Assembly (NCBI RefSeq): GCF_017310645.1
Contig: NZ_JAFLRH010000007.1
Span: 61,993 to 125,992 of the forward strand
Reading direction: 5' to 3'
DNA from: Paradesulfitobacterium ferrireducens
Lineage (GTDB): Bacteria; Bacillota; Desulfitobacteriia; Desulfitobacteriales; Desulfitobacteriaceae
Length of the DNA stretch: 64,000 bases
The first letter of the stretch is position 1. The number at the start of each line of letters is the position of its first letter. The position numbers and the translations under genes were made by a program. Positions 62,097 to 64,000 of the stretch are shown one piece after another. The notes below the pieces were generated by a model, which worked only from the letters and a program-made list of their open reading frames with translations, was not told where the DNA came from and did no database searches.

Positions 62097-62170
62097 AAAC
62101 ACTCCTCTACCCTTTTCCACCCGGGCTTAACGGCCCTCTATCCCCATCATTGATGGGGTCTTTTTTTCTT
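62097..62170 (+). ncRNA. Candidate small RNA of about 75 nt (or attenuated leader)
   Basis: A promoter at 62062 and a strong terminator ending near 62168 define a transcript of about 70-75 nt without an open frame. It contains a C-rich 5' single strand, a small GGGC/GCCC hairpin and the terminator. The next gene (62328) starts 160 bases later, so it could also be an attenuated leader of the rhodanese gene. No known RNA family is recognised. Confidence 0.55.
62142..62168 (+). terminator. Strong terminator of the small-RNA candidate
   Basis: CCCCATC-ATT-GATGGGG then TC and TTTTTTT. Confidence 0.94.
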
Positions 62171-62327
62171 ATATTTATATTTCTAATGTTCATATCGCAA
62201 ATCATTATAGCTTAGAGACTTTGTACTAAAAGGTATTTTCACAAAAACAGAGAATATTAAATATACAGGAGATCCAAATCCAAAAAATAAGGATTAATTA
62301 AATGTGTACAGAAAGGGTGGTACAAAA

Positions 62328-63308
62328 ATGCGCAACAAAAAACTCTACTCCTTGTTATCGCTTCTACTCATCCTCGGCTTGCTCTTAAGCGGATGCGGCC
62401 AAACCACAACCCCGACTTCATCAACCCCTTCGTCAACACCTAGTGCTTCCAGCAACGCTCCGGCTGAAGATCCGGCCAAAGCAGTTAAAGCGGCCGTCGT
62501 TTCCTATTTTAACAACATCCCCACCGTGGGCGACTCCTACAAAATCAGTGAGGATAAACTGAAAGCAGAACTTGAGAAAAATGCCAGTGCCTACCTCGTT
62601 TTGGATATCCGTAAAGCTGATGAATATGCCAAAGGGCATATTCAAGGTGCTGTCAATGTTCCGTTCGGCAAAGACATTGCTGATAACCTGGACAAAATCC
62701 GCGCAGCCGGCAAAGACAAAACGGTTATCGTAGCCTGCTACACCGGGCAGACAGCCGGACAAACGGTATCATTGCTGAATGTTGCCGGGATTAAAGCCCG
62801 TTCACTCCATGGCGGAATGGGTAATGGAATTAATTATGGCTGGTTAGCCAAGAAATTCCCAACAGTAACCGAAGCGACTGCAATGCCAAATGCCGCAGCA
62901 GTTGACAGCCCGAACAAAGATATTGACAAAGCGGTCAAAGACTATTTCATTAATATGCCTGCAGATTCATATAAGATCGATGACCCGGCTCTTAAAGACG
63001 AGCTAGCCAAAGATGCCAGCAAATATCTAGTAGTAGATATTCGCCAAGCTAAGGATTTTGAAGCCGGTCACATTAAAGGCGCAATTAATGTGCCTTATGG
63101 TGCGGATCTTGGCACCAAACTGGATTCCCTCATCGAACAAAGCAAGAACAAAACGCTTATAGTCTATTGCTACACCGGTCAAACCGCCGGGCAAGCAGAT
63201 TCCTTGTTCAACCTTGTTGGCATTAAAGCTAAGAGCTTAAACTTCGGGATGGGCAACAAGGACCTGCCGAAGAGCTGGGCAGGCTTAGGGTATGAAGTAG
63301 TAAAATAA
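62328..63308 (+). CDS. Lipoprotein with two rhodanese domains
   Basis: A 326-residue lipoprotein: signal sequence with lipobox LLLSGCG (Cys at about 23), a Thr/Ser/Pro linker, then two similar rhodanese domains (about 50-175, 200-325). Each keeps an active-site Cys in the same loop, VACYTGQTAG and VYCYTGQTAG, and the KGHIQGAVNVPFG / AGHIKGAINVPYG motif. It should carry sulfane sulfur outside the membrane. ATG at 62328 follows GGGTGG. A TauE/SafE exporter gene follows on the same strand. Confidence 0.92.
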   Translation: MRNKKLYSLLSLLLILGLLLSGCGQTTTPTSSTPSSTPSASSNAPAEDPAKAVKAAVVSYFNNIPTVGDSYKISEDKLKAELEKNASAYLVLDIRKADEYAKGHIQGAVNVPFGKDIADNLDKIRAAGKDKTVIVACYTGQTAGQTVSLLNVAGIKARSLHGGMGNGINYGWLAKKFPTVTEATAMPNAAAVDSPNKDIDKAVKDYFINMPADSYKIDDPALKDELAKDASKYLVVDIRQAKDFEAGHIKGAINVPYGADLGTKLDSLIEQSKNKTLIVYCYTGQTAGQADSLFNLVGIKAKSLNFGMGNKDLPKSWAGLGYEVVK

Positions 63309-63339
63309 TTCTCTAGCCCTGGATAATCCAAGATCAGCA

Positions 63340-63365
63340 GAGGCTGTCTAATATTAGACAGCCTC
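63340..63365. terminator. 26-base perfect palindrome after the rhodanese gene
   Basis: Two 13-base arms (GAGGCTGTCTAAT and its complement) with no spacer. It forms a strong hairpin without a T-run. GGCTGTCTAA-type words are also common at insertion-sequence ends, so an IS footprint is possible. Confidence 0.6.
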
Positions 63366-63422
63366 GCTTACGTTTGAACAAGTTTCGGGTAAATGTTACA
63401 ATGAGCAAAGGAGATGGTTCCT

Positions 63423-63881
63423 TTGCTTTTGCACATCTTGTTAATTTTTATCTTCTCTATCCTCGCAGGTTTTGTCGGTTCTTTACTGGGACTTGGTGGC
63501 GGAATTATTGTTATCCCAACGCTTACTCTAGCTCTCGGCCTGGATATTCACGAAGCCATCGGCGCAAGTATTATTTCCGTAATCGCTACTTCAAGTGGAG
63601 CAGCCATGGCTTATGTGCGCGATAAATTAACCAATATCCGCCTGGGAATGTTTTTAGAAACAGCTACCACCATCGGAGCCATTACCGGAGCATATATAGC
63701 AGAGTTCATTAGCATCAAAGCGCTTTATATAACATTTGCCCTCTTGATGCTTTATTCAGCTTGGAACATGTTCCGTTCGAGCACAAATTCTAAAGTTGCT
63801 AAGGTTCAGGCACACCCTTTAGCTGACCGGCTTAAGTTAAACCCTTGTTCCGCGAGTTCAGATTCACTGATTTTATTTTAG
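63423..63881 (+). pseudogene. TauE/SafE (TSUP) family exporter, truncated after the first half
   Basis: The frame encodes the N-terminal half of a TSUP permease: FVGSLLGLGGGIIVIPTLTL with the glycine signature, ATSSGAAMAYVRDKLTNIRL and four helices, up to SAWNMFRSST and ADRLKLN. There the family similarity stops, about halfway through the usual 270-300 residues, and a stop follows at 63881. The last 119 bases show no continuation in any frame. TTG at 63423 suits the AAAGGAG site better than ATG at 63414, which directly touches it. Sulfite, sulfoacetate or thiosulfate export is usual for the family, fitting the rhodanese neighbour. Confidence 0.72.
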
Positions 63882-64000
63882 GGCATGGTAATCTCTTACA
63901 GCAGCTACTGGATGCTGCCAGCGGATTTTAGGTAAATGGATGGATCAAAGCCTGCCCACCGTACCATGTCTAAAGCTTGGCGATTGATGTTACTTGGGAA

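Noticed and set aside
1..64000. CRISPR array, prophage genes or toxin-antitoxin pair
   Set aside because: No regularly spaced repeats, cas genes, phage structural genes or convincing TA pair were seen.

Overview
The window looks like a chromosomal segment of an anaerobic, spore-forming Firmicute of the Desulfitobacterium/Desulfosporosinus (Peptococcaceae-type) group. The grounds are an alpha/beta-type small acid-soluble spore protein, a SpoVB-like flippase, SpoIIIE/FtsK, a SAM-I riboswitch, strong GGAGG ribosome sites, Rho-independent terminators, a corrinoid methyltransferase operon and a giant 2-hydroxyacyl-CoA-dehydratase-type activase. Genus is inferred from gene content only.

Layout. 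1-3.5 kb: end of a metallo-beta-lactamase gene, then a three-gene set (DUF39, NIL-ferredoxin, UPF0280) behind a SAM-I riboswitch with a readable antiterminator/terminator switch; this is the set linked to homocysteine synthesis from sulfide in methanogens. 3.5-7.9 kb: M24 peptidase, SLC13 transporter, DHA2-type MFS pump. 7.9-16.4 kb: one 2850-residue cyclic beta-1,2-glucan synthase. 16.4-22.1 kb: FtsK/SpoIIIE, YdjM-type membrane protein, four-BON-domain protein, PHP phosphoesterase. 22.3-23.5 kb: tRNA-Trp with consensus promoter and terminator, then decayed IS remnants. 23.7-36.5 kb: accessory island with a Bcr/CflA pump, three corrinoid proteins, three URO-D-family proteins, a pterin-dependent methyltransferase, two kinds of corrinoid-reactivation protein, small conserved proteins and a GntR/UTRA regulator; an IS630-like remnant lies at its far edge. 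36.7-44.6 kb: dehydratase-activase-like protein, EF-G paralogue, isoaspartyl dipeptidase. 44.9-53.7 kb: SpoVB-like protein, SASP, SurE, a queuosine/preQ0 operon (queD-queC-DUF366-queE-folE), TPR protein, Fur family regulator, and two genes too short for routine calling. 53.8-64 kb: M28 peptidase, degenerate PLD lipoprotein, 6S RNA candidate, panB, FmdE-like protein, Lgt, a new small-RNA candidate, a double-rhodanese lipoprotein and a truncated TauE/SafE gene.

How the parts work together. The island reads as a complete methyl-transfer pathway. Substrate methyltransferases (URO-D family) load methyl groups onto corrinoid proteins, a DHPS-like protein passes them to tetrahydrofolate, and an ASKHA/2Fe-2S protein plus a MetH-activation-like protein repair oxidised cobalt. 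Two near-identical promoter/operator modules, one before the GntR gene and one inside the operon, point to substrate induction. The substrate is not readable from sequence; phenyl methyl ethers are the best guess.

The strongest leads for new biology are this island with its 59-residue orphan protein and operator pair, the riboswitch-linked homocysteine operon, the small RNA at 62.1 kb, and the Tyr/Pro-rich 49-residue gene at 53.2 kb.
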